Assembly: GCF_964204645.1 (NCBI RefSeq)
Contig: NC_134031.1
Span: 9,274,501-9,338,500 of the forward strand
Origin: Tubulanus polymorphus
Taxonomy: Eukaryota > Nemertea > Palaeonemertea > Tubulaniformes > Tubulanidae
Reading direction: 5' to 3'
Length of the DNA stretch: 64,000 nucleotides
Shown in pieces: positions 10,425 through 22,440 of this stretch (positions within the stretch are counted from its first letter, which is position 1; each line of letters begins with the position of its first letter). A program made the translations under genes and the position numbers. The notes under the pieces are model-generated. The model was not told where the DNA came from. It worked only from the letters and a program-made list of their open reading frames with translations, and did not search any database.

Positions 10425-11468
10425 GTAAAATCGCGGTACGTTTTTTCATGTGAGCATTTTTTCATTGGTTCTTGGGTTAAACGATGTATAATCGATGCGA
10501 TTGAAGGCATGACGAACCTCCGTCGATGACATGGTTAACTTTGTTTAAATTCGATTGGGGGGTGTTGTCTCTACAAGCAAATGTGATTGGCTGTTTTTGG
10601 GATAAACAGGGAATTCCGGCGCTACTAAAATAGTTATGGCGAACGTTTCATTGGACTAGGTGCCGTATATGTGCGAATTTTAAATGCTCATTGCTGGTGA
10701 GAATATAATTATTTCACATATCATCATAGGTATTGTTTCATTTTAATACCCGGTGATTGTGTTGATTGAGATTGAAGTGAAGCGAAAGTTCACTACACAA
10801 GGCCTCCACGTACGCGTGAGCGCTAATATTAGACTGTTGTACACACAAACACACGCTCATACAGACAAGTATATGGTGATGCTGTAACGCTGCTTGGCGC
10901 GTGCACGTTTGGTATAATAACAGGCTGAATAAGCGTCGTAGCAGATGAGCACTGTTTTCTGTTTGATAGAATTTGTAATAAATTGTAATTTCTTGTGACC
11001 TGAAAATACTAAGCAGCAAAACTATAGGTATAGGTCGAGGTCTGAATATTGTAGTGGTAAATTCCAGGATTTAAAAAGATCTAATACTACGCCCCGGTTT
11101 TAGCTTCTGTGGCCATACATTGGAAGAGATTTCGTTTCCAGGACTCAATATTTAGCCACCCTCTGATATGTGATATCATATGAATTTTATTTGAATATTT
11201 TATATTGTGAAAAATATTTTTTGGAAAATATACAATAGTTTCCAATGCCGCGCTACTTGTACCCTACGAAATTTTGGACGTAGACCATAAACAAATGTTA
11301 ATCTTTGGTCTGATTTGACTAAAAAATAATTCTTTAAGAAAGATAAAATACAATTTAAACTTCTAGAACTTTGAAGTCACGAATTAAAAAGATTTTTCAA
11401 GCAATGCCACTGCCTTACTCCAAACAACCTCTAGCTTTCAAGGTAAACCACACTTTGGCCATGGGCAA
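10425..11468. other. Unidentified insertion within the non-LTR element
   Basis: This stretch separates two parts of one reverse transcriptase: the 11.5-kb part ends at LFTLKQ and the 9.7-10.4-kb part starts at KPKQKFYCAFID. No TIR, tail or coding domain was recognised inside it. Reading frames within are not convincing. Confidence 0.55.
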
Positions 11469-11469
11469 T

Positions 11470-12560
11470 TTATTTTGAATTATTGTCAAAATGTTGTTTA
11501 AGGGTGAAGAGGTGATCAGCAGTTCGTGCTCCTGCCTTGAATCCTATCTGATTTCTAGTTAGGAGGTCGTTATTTTCTACAAATTTGGTGAGCCTATGAT
11601 TGAGTACAGAGCAGAATAGTATACCAAGGCAACTAGTGATAGTAATGCCTCTATAGGTAGTAGGGTTATTTTGGTCACCTTTCTTCAGGTTCGGAGTTAC
11701 AATGGCTTTGGACCATTCATTTGGAAATTGACCAGTGGTCAGGATTTTATTAAATAGTTGCACAAGGATATCTGACATTTGTGGGAAGCTACACTTCAGA
11801 AGTTCATTAGAGATAGAATCGAAACCAGTTGCTTTCCTACTCTTCATTTTGCTTAGACACGCCTCAATTTCGGAAAATCTAGTTCGTTGAAGGTCAGGTA
11901 GTTACTTTCCTCAAGATTTTAATTTTTCCTCCAAAGTTTCTTATTTGGTTCTGTTGGTTTCCTTCTGGGGAACTAAGTTGTTTATAGTGGTTATACCATT
12001 GGCCTAAATCAATATTGCTTTTGGACGAGCTAGAATCTTTTAAATTTTTGATGCCATTCCAAAAGGACTTGCTACTATTTGCAGGGTCACTACTGTTTAT
12101 ATCGTCTATAATCTTGTCAATATATGATTTTTTCTTTCGTCTCAGTAAATTCCTGTATTGCTTACGCTTTATGTGATACGTAGATAGGTTCTGTCTTGAA
12201 ATTGCCTTAGACAGTATATTAGCTTGTTGTTTTACACTAGTTTTTGCATTTTTTCTTAGACTTATATCCCAGATGGTTACTACATGCTTGTAATGACTTT
12301 TTTGATACCAAATTGTTAAATGTTTTCACATGTTTTTAGAAGGGTTTCGAGAGAATTAAGCTTCAGACATTCTTCAATTGTATGATTTTATATTGAATTT
12401 CACCTTGTAAGAAAGCATTATTAACAAGATTTGCGCTTTGCTCAGACCATCTATATTTTGTGGGTTTCTTATGGACGTTTATATTGTTATTAGCTATAGG
12501 AACCTTGTTAGCGGTTGATGACGCCACTTCCTATTTGGTTGACAGACGTTTAAGGTCGTT
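11470..12560 (-). pseudogene. Non-LTR retrotransposon ORF2, 5' part (linker and RT N-terminus)
   Basis: 11470-11847 encodes KATGFDSISNELLK, TYRGITITSCLGILF and NQIGFKAGARTADHLF, the RT block upstream of motif A. Upstream (to about 12210) broken frames give YHIKRKQYRNLLRRKKKSY and SKSFWNGIKNL, the usual endonuclease-RT linker. Stops and frameshifts around 11860-11950 make it a pseudogene. The endonuclease itself was not found. Confidence 0.75.
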
Positions 12561-13630
12561 TTAAAGTCAGTTAGTGAAAAGTTTCTTCAAATTCTACTTT
12601 AAAAAGGGTGTCTCCAGGTTGGGATTTAATCTGGTCAAAAATGGTGGCATAATTTTTGCTGTGCCCTCTTGAAAAAATTCCCCCGTACCGATTTCATGAC
12701 ATCACTCATTCATTACATCACACATCACATGCTGCCAATGATGACATAAGAAAATTTCTGAAGGCCTAAAATGGATTGAAATAGGAAATGTTCCCTTCCC
12801 ATTGAGTTATATTTAAGATGCACGTTATAGTAGAATAAAAATGGTATCAAACAGAGTAATTTATGGTTGTTTTATTCCCACGTTCTCGTGGAACTATTTT
12901 GTGCGCAGTGACAAATTCTTTATCCGCGGCAGTAAGCAGTCGCAGTGAGCAGGACGCGCCATATTGTCAAAAAAGGTGAGTGATGTTGGGGATAAATGAG
13001 CAAGAACAGAAATATCCGCTAAATTTGGCTTCGAATGATATTCATTAGGCCTTATATGACACACTACTTATGTCTAGGCCTAGTTTCTACATTTGCTTCT
13101 GTTTTCCGTGCGGTAATGAACAGAGAAACTCTGTCGAATGAGGTGGGCCGGCCGTTGCATGCTTGATTCATGTGGCACGTATCGGCGGCCGCCATGATGT
13201 ATCAATGCAGTTTCCCACTTCAAAAGTGGGAAAGTTGTCAAAAGATGTCATCCGATTTATTCTAACTGTACTTTTGAAGAAAGATAATAGGCATCTTATA
13301 CAGTGTTGAAAGTTCCATGTAGACGCGCGTCGTAGTTTGCGAGTTATAAGCATTTGGATTACTGCCAACTTAAAGATTATTTTACGTGTGTCGCAAACAT
13401 AGGCTACTCCCAATATTTTCCGCGAATTTTTGTGATCAAGGCAAATGCGTACCGTTTAATCATGCTTAATGTCTGCTGTATTTGAAGATAATCATTTTTT
13501 GTGGTGTAATCGATAAGAGTGCTTCCCTTTAAATTTCGTCGAATACTTCGTCGATAAATATGTTTCCCTAGACCCTGACCTCAAAAAGTATGAAAAGGCC
13601 AATGGAATTAAGGTTTCGGCCCAAGCCTCA
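12561..13630. other. Intergenic, no recognised gene
   Basis: Contains CpG-containing patches (13140-13200) and a possible donor-like AAAAAAGGTGAGTGATG at about 12970, but nothing that can be called an exon. Confidence 0.4.
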
Positions 13631-13635
13631 AGGTA

Positions 13636-13968
13636 TCAGTTAACCGTCATACCGGTCACGTGGATGGCCGTGTCCCTCATGAAAGTTTTCATTTTTTCAT
13701 TGTTTATGTTCTTACATCCCGAAAATGCAGATAATGCACAAAAAATATAAAAGTCATTGATAAAACGTTTTTTAAATCGATATTTAACAAGATTGCCTTT
13801 GGAAGATTGGATCGCAATCTTTATGTCTTGAAATTTAGGGATTATAATCGGAATGTGACTGCCTTGTGAGCTAACATATTTTGACAGCTGAGGTAATACT
13901 AGCGCCATAACATCGAACATAAATTGAACCTGTTGCCAAATGTTACTCCCAATGTTACCATTAATCAT
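13636..13968 (-). repeat. Interspersed repeat related to 34100-34215
   Basis: ATTATAATCCCTAAATTTCA followed by AGACATAAA (minus strand, about 13825-13860) is shared with 34118-34150 on the plus strand. The 110-codon open frame here has no domain I recognise. Given the second copy, it is more likely part of a decayed mobile element than a host gene. Confidence 0.45.
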
Positions 13969-13969
13969 T

Positions 13970-15100
13970 GGACATGTCTGTTATGTCTAGTCACTGTTGA
14001 ATTGTAATAAGGCTTATATTTTTTACATTGTCCGAGTCTCTGATTCAACAGGCAAAAAAATGGTCCTATTGATAACTAAGCTAGTTTTTCTATAAACATT
14101 TTGGAGACCTAGGTACAATACTTCATAGTTTTACACATTTCTTCAGCTTCAACATTAGATACTGATGAGAGGGAAACCAGGGTGATGATAATTTATAACT
14201 ACCTGACTCACTGTTAGGTATTGGCCTAATTACCAGACTCACTCACTTGGTTATGTCACTCATCAAATTATTTGTAATTACTCTTCTCACTCAGTTCTCT
14301 CTAATTAGTGTCAGTCTACCTATAAATACTGTTGTTTTTCCATTGACTAAACTCATTTACCTGTTGAAGCTTCTACACATTAGTAGCGAAAGCTCGTGCA
14401 TCAAATAAATAGTTAACCTATATAGTACTAGTCGTGAAAAAATAAAAAAGTTTTCCTACCTACCCTAAAAAATTGCATATATTTTGTTTAGGCCTAACTG
14501 TGAGGCTGTTTTTTTTAACCGTTTTAAACGACATTTTCAAGCCAAAAGTGGTCCTATTTTCCCTAAATCTAGAAAAATTCCTTTGAGGAATTGTGAAATG
14601 AAATAAATTATTATTGCTTATTAGTGTTATTAGTAGTCATTTTAGTCAATGTAACGATCTGTTTTAATAATAAAATACGTGTCTGATGGGCCTATACCTA
14701 CCTTCCCTACAAAGCATAGTGTAATCGCTCAAACAGTAGGTCAATGACATTCCTTCCTACCCTATTTTCCATAATGGTATAGTCCACACATGTTCTACAG
14801 ACAATGTCACATTGTCTGGTTAGCCAATGAAACTGTAGGCCTACAGGCAGTGGACACGCTTCAATGAATGAATGAACGAACAAATGAATGAATGAAGTTC
14901 ACTTCACAGGGACTATACTCAAAAAAGTTTCCAAAAATCCTCAAAACTACCCCCTTTGAGCTTCACGCCTGCAGTGTTCGTCTTGGCATGGATACACGCT
15001 TGTACAATATTTTCCCCAATAATGACTAATGAACATTGTATTTTAACAATCACAGAAACCCTAGATAATCTACCCTTCCGATTCTCACTTACATAGTGCT
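13970..15100. other. Intergenic, no recognised gene
   Basis: AT-rich sequence with a short GAAT-type microsatellite at about 14866-14895. No exon or element could be supported. Confidence 0.4.
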
Positions 15101-15102
15101 CT

Positions 15103-15158
15103 GCCTAAATAGAAAATACATATTTCTCCTGCCTAAATAGAAAATACATATTTCTCCT
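15103..15158 (+). repeat. 28-bp perfect tandem duplication
   Basis: GCCTAAATAGAAAATACATA followed by TTTCTCCT occurs at 15103-15130 and again at 15131-15158. Confidence 0.9.
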
Positions 15159-15223
15159 ATTAGAATTAATTTCTCCCTCGATTCAGATATTTAAAATATG
15201 AATAAAAAAGTTGAATATGCATC

Positions 15224-15341
15224 CCAGGGGCCAGTTTTATAGACTGGTATTAATCTTTAACCCTGAGGTTAACTCAATTCATTTTCAATTGAGTTAACCC
15301 CAGGGTTAAAGTTAATACTAGTCTATAAAACCGGCCCCAGG
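15224..15341. mobile_element. 118-bp fold-back MITE
   Basis: Almost the whole element is one hairpin. The arm CCAGGGGCCAGTTTTATAGA, through TTAACCCTGAGGTTAACTCA, pairs with its inverted copy ending in GGCCCCAGG. The loop is about ATTCATTTTC. A similar CCAGGG...TTTCA fold-back occurs at 33334-33472. Confidence 0.8.
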
Positions 15342-15793
15342 ATGGCAAAGCATAAAAAATTTAAGCCTGTGAAGGCATACTATAGAATTTCACACACGCA
15401 TGATACCACTTCTGCAAATATTTGGTGTCTGTTCTCACCAATAATTTTTTCGACTTATAAATGTGTTTTCTTTTTTACAGGTCCGTACAAGGTCGATGAA
15501 CTACTTTCATTATGTGTTTTTTAATTGGATTTGCATTATTTACTGGTCTAAAGGTTAGTTACATAGAATCCCTTGATTAATAAGACATCCTACTTGTTTG
15601 GATGAATTTCAAATTGCCTTATAATTCATTAATTTGCACATTTTGTAGAACTGACACGATGTAATGGTCAAGACATGAACAATGATTTTTAGGACTTTAA
15701 CTGACAGTTGGCAAAATGACCACATTTCGTTAGGGCTGTGATTTTTACATGTTAACCAAAATGCTATCAATTGCTTAGATACCATAATTGACC

Positions 15794-16200
15794 ATGCCGA
15801 GAGGAAAAAGAAAATCTGTTGAGCAGTTACAAGCAGAAAGAAAAAAGCAAAGGAGAAACAATACTATCCTTCAAGCTTCTGTTCACCAGGGTTCAGATAT
15901 TTTTTCTGATGCAGCTGGAAAGCAGTGCGTTGCGTGTTGTTATGTATATCATCTCTCAGTGAATGACACTGCACCAAATTCATTACAAACAAAAGATTGG
16001 ATGATATTTTGATTTTAGGATCAATTGTGTATCAGAATTTATGCATTGGTACAGTACATCAATATCTTATGGTGGAAGACCTACCATCTAGTTTCTCACT
16101 TAACAAGAGAACACTAACATTTTTGCATGATCAACCCTGTTTTGGCATTCCAAATGTTGTCATCCAAGATCCACCATGTGTAATGAAATATGAGTCCCAC
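15794..16200 (+). pseudogene. Helentron RepHel N-terminus, first segment
   Basis: The frame from the ATG at 15794 encodes a basic start (MPRGKRKSVEQLQAERKKQ) and KQCVACC. After a frameshift near 16008 it continues with DDILILGSIVYQNL and LTFLHDQPCFGIPNVV. This fits the extended N-terminal region upstream of the Cys-containing domain in animal Helitron proteins. It is interrupted by a Penelope fragment at about 16205. Confidence 0.6.
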
Positions 16201-16204
16201 AATC

Positions 16205-16580
16205 AAAAGTTCGAAAGAGATTTTAAAACATCAAAACTATTAAGAATTTATAAAAAAACTCGAATTTTCGGTTTTATCCTAAAAACCATTCTCAAGAGTG
16301 ACTGAAATTATGACATTTCACGGTATATATACCAGTAAGAACAACACACTATATTGCACATGAAAACTAGGTAATATTAACCAGAGAGGAAATGTATAGG
16401 GACAAAAGTTTATTATGAGGGGAGAAACCAAGGTTACCATTGACACAGGAATTTGAATGGGAATTTATTAAAGCCGACTCAACTATTTGACGTCGGGTAG
16501 TACTGTGAGACGGAAAAATTATACGAGAATTATTAAAATCAAATTGATGACCATTGGTATCCCAAACGTGGGTAGCCACA
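16205..16580 (-). pseudogene. Penelope-like GIY-YIG C-terminal fragment inserted in the Helentron
   Basis: The minus frame 16367-16579 encodes THVWDTNGHQFDFNNSRII, RRQIVESALI and GFSPHNKLLSLYI. This is the same C-terminal part of the Penelope endonuclease seen at 5000-5220. The remainder toward 16205 is presumably its 3' UTR. Opposite orientation to the Helentron frame and interruption of that frame show it arrived later. Confidence 0.8.
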
Positions 16581-17042
16581 GCACTTTGGGGTTTTTCAAG
16601 AAAGCCATCAACTGTATCAGATGAACTTGTTTCATTATTAAATCCATGTTTAAATAGTACCGTTCTTGATGCATGTGGCGAACTTAATGAATGTTCTCTC
16701 GAAGTCAGTAGTGAAGTTTTTGCCCAAGTTTTGATTGAAAGATTTCATGATGCTATTAAACATGGTCCATTGTACATTTGCTCATCTTGTGATCAAATGT
16801 ATTATCAACATTCTGTTAAAAGGGCTAAAACATTAAGAGACATTAACTCTGATCTATGTATACAGTTATTACAGTGCATTACAAGTGTTGGGGGCATTGA
16901 ATGGGTTTGTCTAACATGTTTTAAGTACATATCAGCTGGAAAAATACCCCCATGCTCTATCAATAATGGGTTACAATTTCCACCAATTCCTAATGAATTA
17001 AAGGATCTCAAGCCACTTGAATTAAGACTTGTATCTCCTAGA
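16566..17042 (+). pseudogene. Helentron RepHel N-terminal Cys-rich domain
   Basis: Encodes YICSSCDQMYYQHSV, WVCLTCFKYISAGKIPPC and a LKDLKPLELRLVSPR block. The paired CxxC motifs followed by the Leu-rich segment are characteristic of the domain that precedes the Rep nuclease in animal Helitrons (DUF6570-like, from memory). The homology stops abruptly at LVSPR (about 17040) and resumes at PFMKIQEASCGRQ near 17725, so the intervening DNA is an insertion. Confidence 0.75.
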
Positions 17043-17720
17043 CGTATCGGCCCCACTCCGCGCGGTTGCGCCACCGCCCGGGATTTACGCGAAGCAGCAG
17101 AACACAAACACGGCCACTCTCTCAATTTTCAATGATAGAAATCGTGTGTGCATTTCAATTATTTCGGCTGTTAGGGTTTTAAGGCACAATATAAGTTGAT
17201 AATGTGATATAGCGATGTTAATTAATGATAATTCCGCAGTGAAGCTAGTCATGAACGGTGCCGATTGAGTGTACAGCTGCCAAAAACACTGAAATGCGCG
17301 TAGTTGCGTAACTATTTGCAGTGAATTGCAGACGAAACATGAAGCCTTAACGGCCGTTTAAAAAAAATTATACCAATCGCAATTGTAAAATAAAAATGAG
17401 ATAGAACCTAAGTTAAAATTCTGGCCATTTCTAAAATGTTATTAATTATTATTACTAATTTTAAGTCAGTGCGGAATGTTTAATTTTCCAACAATAATGA
17501 AGGGTGGTAGGTAGTCATGCAATTCAAGTCATCATTTATTACACGTTACTTCCGTGTTGTTGAAAATCTCGCGAGTCCTGGACTAAACCCCAATGAACAA
17601 TGTGATCTGTGTGCTGGCCACAAATGCACACAGATCACACTACACTACCCATTACACACTCCAGTACCCACAGCTTTCATATATCCATCCATATATTTAG
17701 TGGCTTTCTTCCTGGATTGC
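17043..17720. other. Unidentified about 680-bp insertion in the Helentron
   Basis: It splits a conserved protein stretch (RLVSPR | PFMKI). It includes GC-rich sequence at its left end and a 13-bp inverted repeat, TGTGATCTGTGTG / CACACAGATCACA, at about 17601-17641. No TIR or coding domain could be assigned. Confidence 0.55.
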
Positions 17721-19441
17721 CATTCATGAAAATTCAAGAGGCATCTTGTGGTCGTCAGTTTAAGCTGAAAGGTAATATTGTGAATGTACCTGCAGACATT
17801 GTCCAGACTGTTACATCATTACCAAGGATGGAGCATGATGATGCTACAATAAAAATACAGCTCAAGAGAAAACTTCAATATAGATTGCCAGAAGCCACAG
17901 AGAACGTACGGCCTGAGCGTGTATGAAAAGCTGCCGAATGGTTATTTTCAAATGGAGACTGTTATAAACTTATTGGTATTCAATATGATAGAGAATGGGA
18001 CATCATTCCAAATGAGACAGAAACAGATATAAGCGTAACAGACACCAGTCAGCCTGACCTATCTTTAAACGACAATAAGGATGATTCTGAAGATATAGCT
18101 GGCATTTGTGACACATTGTTGACTGCACCTGACTTCCTTGAGGACACTGAGCGGGGACTTGTCTACAACTTGGCTCCAGGTGAAGGGAATAGACCTAAAA
18201 GTATATTTCAAGACAAATATGCGGAAGAATTAGCATTCCCTGGTATATTTTGCGGCCAAGCTCGAAAGTTAGATGAACTCTCTCAAACACAAGTGTTTTA
18301 CAGTGAGCTCTGTAAATCTGAGGTACGACGTAGTGACAGGTGTGTGGATAATTTTGTTGATAATTTGTTTTTTAAGACCAAAAAACTGCATATGAAAATG
18401 CTTCTTGATAAAGTTCAGCTGGCTGTAAGAAAGTATAAAACAATTGGTGCTACTATAACAGCTAAAGACGTTAAAGGTGGTCAAAGTAATGCTTTAGTTA
18501 ATCTCAACGAAGGATTCAGGGTACTAAAAACTATCCGTGGTTCTCCCGCCTATTTTGAACAGGCAAAGAAGGATTTGTTTGCCATGATCCGTCAACTTGG
18601 ACCAGCTACTTTCTTTCTTAGTTTGAGTGCAGCTGAGACGAGATGGATACATTTACTAAGGATCCTTGGTGAAATAATAGACCATAGAATTTAAACTGAT
18701 GAAGAAATTAGAAAATTCAGTTGGAAAACAAAATCTCGTTTAATTCAAAGTGACCCAGTCACCTGTGCACAGCACTTCGATTACCAGGTACAATGTTTTA
18801 TGAAACATATTCTGTTTTCAAAGTTTACTTCACTTGGAGCTGCAAAAGATTTCTTTTATCGAATTGAGTTTCAGCATCGTGGATCACTACATGTCCACAT
18901 GTTGGTATGGTTTCACAATGCACCTGTCTTCGGTAAAGACCCAGATACTAAGGTGACAGAGTTCATTGACACACTAATATCATGTCAGAACAATGGCAGC
19001 ACTGCAGTTGGTGATTTAATCAACCTACAAATCCATAAACATTCCTTTGCCTGTAAAAGAAAAATTGGCAGCAAAACAAAATGCCGTTTTGGATTTCCAA
19101 AACCCCCAATGAAGAACACTTGTATTCTCACACCACTGGATAAAGAGATGCCCAAGGAAGACGAGTTGCACCACATTCGTATATATGACCAAATAAAAAC
19201 CAAATTGAATGACAAGTGTCATGATGAAACTCAAACATATGAACAATTTTTGGAAAACCTTTCTCTGAAAGTGAATATCTTTTAGCGTTAAGAAGTCAAC
19301 TCCATACTGCTACTGTGTTTCTGAGACGTAATCCCTCTCAATGTTATGTCAATGGGTATAATTATGTTATCTTAAATGCTTGGCAGGCTAACATTGATAT
19401 CCAATTCATATTAGATGTATATTCATGTGCTGTGTATGTGA
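17721..19441 (+). pseudogene. Helentron Rep domain (HUH rolling-circle nuclease)
   Basis: Successive frames encode the end of the N-terminal domain (LKGNIVNVPAD, IQLKRKLQYRLPE), then the Helitron-like N domain (GPATFFLSLSAAETRW), then EFQHRGSLHVHMLVW. The last contains the HUH motif His-Val-His at about 18890-18898, which binds the metal ion in rolling-circle nucleases. CRFGFPKPP, FLRRNPSQCYVNGYN and QANIDIQFILDVYSC follow. In-frame stops at about 17926 and 18692 and a frameshift near 19262 inactivate it. The catalytic Tyr pair region is cut off by the piggyBac insertion. Confidence 0.9.
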
Positions 19442-20603
19442 AGAAATTGTCACATGTTATGACCTGGCCAGCCCGAACATTCTGCGATGCGTCCATACAG
19501 CTCGATACCCAAGGTCAACTTGACCACCATCCGCTCCTTTGTACAGCGTCCAATTGTGGGCGTAACCAGTTTTCGACCCAGCCAGTATCCATGCTTTCAT
19601 GCCCCACTTGACAGGCTTACTCTTGATGTATTGCAACATAGAAGTTCGACCCTTGAAGGCTATCATGCCTTCATCCACGGACAGAAACTTTTCCACATGG
19701 AAGGCGTCATTCCATGCGCGAACTAGCTGTTCAATCAAAGACTTGACCTTGAATGTCCTGTCATAACCAGGCTGCCCTCTTTGAATTTGTGTTTCGTTAT
19801 ACACAGGGTGCAAGAATCGTAATAGCATCAAAAACCGATTACGGCTCGGAATCCTGGTTTATCAGTCAGAGGATCAGTAGACCAATGTGCACGAAAAGAT
19901 CCCTGATCTTCATATCCCGTCAGTAACAACAATGCCAGGAATGCTTTCATTTCGTCACTAGTGACATTATACCAGGTTTCTAGAACACTATCAGTAGTAT
20001 TTCCACTGTTTTGATATTGTTGAAAATAACGATTTGTTTCAGTCGCTAGCATGTCTATAATAGTGTCCGGAAAAGCTTTTGTGAAAAAGTCAATTGGCGT
20101 GTAGTCCGTTGTATCGAACTTGGGCTCACCTGGATTCGGACAGTTGTACTGCGGCAACCAGTTAGGAGGGGGTGGTTTCTATCTTCAGCCCAATCAGGAT
20201 CCTGATCAATGTTGGCATGTCCACCACGACCACGCACTGGGGCATGAGCTCTCCCAGTTCCACGACCCGGCCTGCCTCTAACAGCAGCAGTAGCTCGACC
20301 ACGTCCATGTCCCCGACCACAGATGACAGGTGCTGCTGGGGGTTGGGGATTGTCATTATCAGTACTGTCACTATCAGCAGACTGATTATCATCGCTATCA
20401 GGAGTATTATCGTCACTTACAGGACTATTTTCACCATTATTGTCACTTACTTCCGCATCTAAATCACTCTCGGGTTCACTGTCGGTTTCATTTCCAGGTT
20501 CAAAATCGCTTTCTGAACGACTTTCAGCGTTTGAGTCACTGTCGTTAGAGTCACTGTCAGCAAATATCTCTCTTATTTCATGATCACTAAACCTGCGTGA
20601 CAT
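19440..20603 (-). pseudogene. piggyBac transposase (PGBD4-like), truncated and frameshifted
   Basis: The N-terminus (20160-20603) is an acidic Ser/Asp-rich tract followed by RGRG-type repeats. After a frameshift near 20160 comes FFTKAFPDTIIDMLATETNR and a Leu-rich block. After another near 19845 come RFLMLLRFLHPV, the first catalytic Asp in SVDEGMIAFKGR, and KPVKWGMKAWILA. A third frameshift near 19470 exposes ITCDNFFT, carrying the second catalytic Asp. The third catalytic Asp and the C-terminal Cys-rich domain are missing. Inactive. Confidence 0.88.
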
Positions 20604-20929
20604 TTTATGAACGTTCCTTTCACCAAAAACCGTGCCGGAAATGTCACATTTACCTCAAACTTAGCGATAAAATTCCAAAAACTGCAATTCGCTTCAACTT
20701 CAATTTTCACAATATTCTTGAGTAGCAACATACCGTTCCAATAGTTTCAATGGGACGCATTGAAACTTTACTTGCATACACAGGCGGTGGCAGCTAAAAT
20801 CCGGCGCAGGTTACGCTGAAACGTCGGGGTAAAGTAGGCATGCCTGGTGCTCGCAATTTTGCGAGAGTGGGACCGACAGAACTGCTCCCGGTGCTCGCAA
20901 AATTGCGAGAGTGGGTCTCAAAGGGTTAA
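19440..20929 (-). mobile_element. piggyBac element, 3'-truncated, inserted in the Helentron
   Basis: The right boundary is clear: a TIR ending GTGGGTCTCAAAGGG abuts TTAA at 20926-20929, the canonical piggyBac target. A second copy of the subterminal motif GGTGCTCGCAA...TTGCGAGAGTGGG lies just inside (about 20848-20873 and 20891-20914). The left side has no TIR or TTAA. The transposase frame runs directly into Helentron sequence near 19440, so the 3' third of the element and a large piece of the Helentron are deleted. Confidence 0.9.
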
Positions 20930-22440
20930 AGAGTCAGATCTATTATCCCCATATAATGATTATAAAGCTTATTATCAACACCATTTAGATGTCATAAAGA
21001 GAAATATGACTGCCTTGGAACCTGCTTCACTGGAGTTAGACTTTGCGATTGCAAATTTAGGTGAAATTCAGGAATTAGAGGATAGTTGGGATATACTTGC
21101 CCCAAATACTCAACACTTAAATGCAGAAGAAAATGGAGACAGTGATAGTGCATATTATGCTTCTCTGCATCCAACTCATAGGGAATATGCTTCAACTGAT
21201 CTTGCTTTGGATTTTGGCATTGGGTGTGCAAGTCAAGAAGAGAACTACATCCAAAATGAACTTGAAGAACAAGAATACTTGTCCCTACTTAATTCTTTAA
21301 ACAAATCTCAAAAACTGTTTTTTTTAGAGATACTGCATCTAGTCAAAACTTCAGTTGAGTCATTTCATGTCTTCCTTTCTGGTGCTGGAGGTGTAGGAAA
21401 AAGCAGTCATTCATGCAGTAAATCATGCTGTGATTAAATTCTACAATACTCGAGCAGGAAGTGATTACACTGAAACAAAAGTAATGGTAGCACCCACTGG
21501 AAAAGCAGCTTTCAATATCAACGGTTCTACAATTCACTCTGCGTTTAAAATATTGCCAAACCAAGCGCTGGCATGGCAACCCCTTCAGTCAGAAAAACTT
21601 AATAACCTCAGATGTGCTTGAGGTAGAAAGAAGTTGTTCTATGTCCTACACAAACGTTTACAAGAAATAACGGGTTTAGCGACTAGCAAACGCTTCTGCT
21701 CCAGAACTACATAAACTACCACATCTTTATATAACAAACAGTAAAGTACAATATCATAACAATTTGATTCATGAAACTTCTGGCTTAGAAAGATATGTCA
21801 TTCAAGCTCGTGATAATGTCTCTTCTAATGTTACTTCGGCAGCAGCTAAAGCAATCATTTCATTAATACCTTCAGACGATCGCAAAACAATGCAGCTACA
21901 GAAGCAGCTTACCCTTGCTATCGATTTAGAGTATGACCTAACTTGTAATGTTTACATAACAGATAGTTTGACAAATGGGGCAACAGGTACACTGAAAAAG
22001 GTTCAGTTACCAGAAAGTTCTTCATTAGCCATTCGTGTCTTGTGGTTGAAATTCAAACCCTCCAGAATTGGAAAAAATAGGTGTTGTAATAGACATATGT
22101 ATAATAATGCCTCTGTGAATTTTACTTGGACTCCGATAATGCCAGTTAAAAAGTCTTTTCAAGTTGGTCAATCATGTAATGCTACAGTCGACAAAATACA
22201 ATTCCCTTGCGTGCTTCAGCGGCTAAAACAGTACATAGGGCCCAGGGGTCTACATTAGATCAGGTAGTTGTGGACTTATCTGGTAGAGCAGAATCTCACT
22301 TACACTATGTAGCTCTATGTCGCGCCACTAAACTGTCAGGACTTCATATACTAGACCTCAATGAACAGAAAATTAAAGTTAGTGACTTAGTTAAGCTTGA
22401 AATGAATAGATTACGTAGTATAGCAAAATTCCCTATTACA
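20930..22440 (+). pseudogene. Helentron PIF1-type helicase domain
   Basis: After the piggyBac TTAA the Helentron resumes with LLSPYNDYKAYYQHH. LNKSQKLFFLEILHLV leads into Walker A GAGGVGKS (21381-21404); a single-base deletion right after it shifts the frame. [13 protein letters not shown] and STIHSAFKI (helicase motif Ia) follow. Farther on, AAKTVHRAQGSTLDQVVVDL and HYVALCRAT form motifs V/VI. The middle (about 21620-21770) is broken, and the Walker B and adjacent motifs were not found. The helicase would unwind DNA during rolling-circle transposition. Confidence 0.88.

Noticed and set aside
13168-13413. 81-codon minus-strand frame
   Set aside because: No domain, no splice context, no second copy; chance ORF.
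14155-14185. CTGATGAGAGGGAAACC resembling a hammerhead core
   Set aside because: There is no room for stem II between CUGAUGA and GAAA.
20172-20548. Plus-strand Ser/Thr- and His/Tyr-rich frames
   Set aside because: Complement of the acidic N-terminus of the piggyBac transposase.
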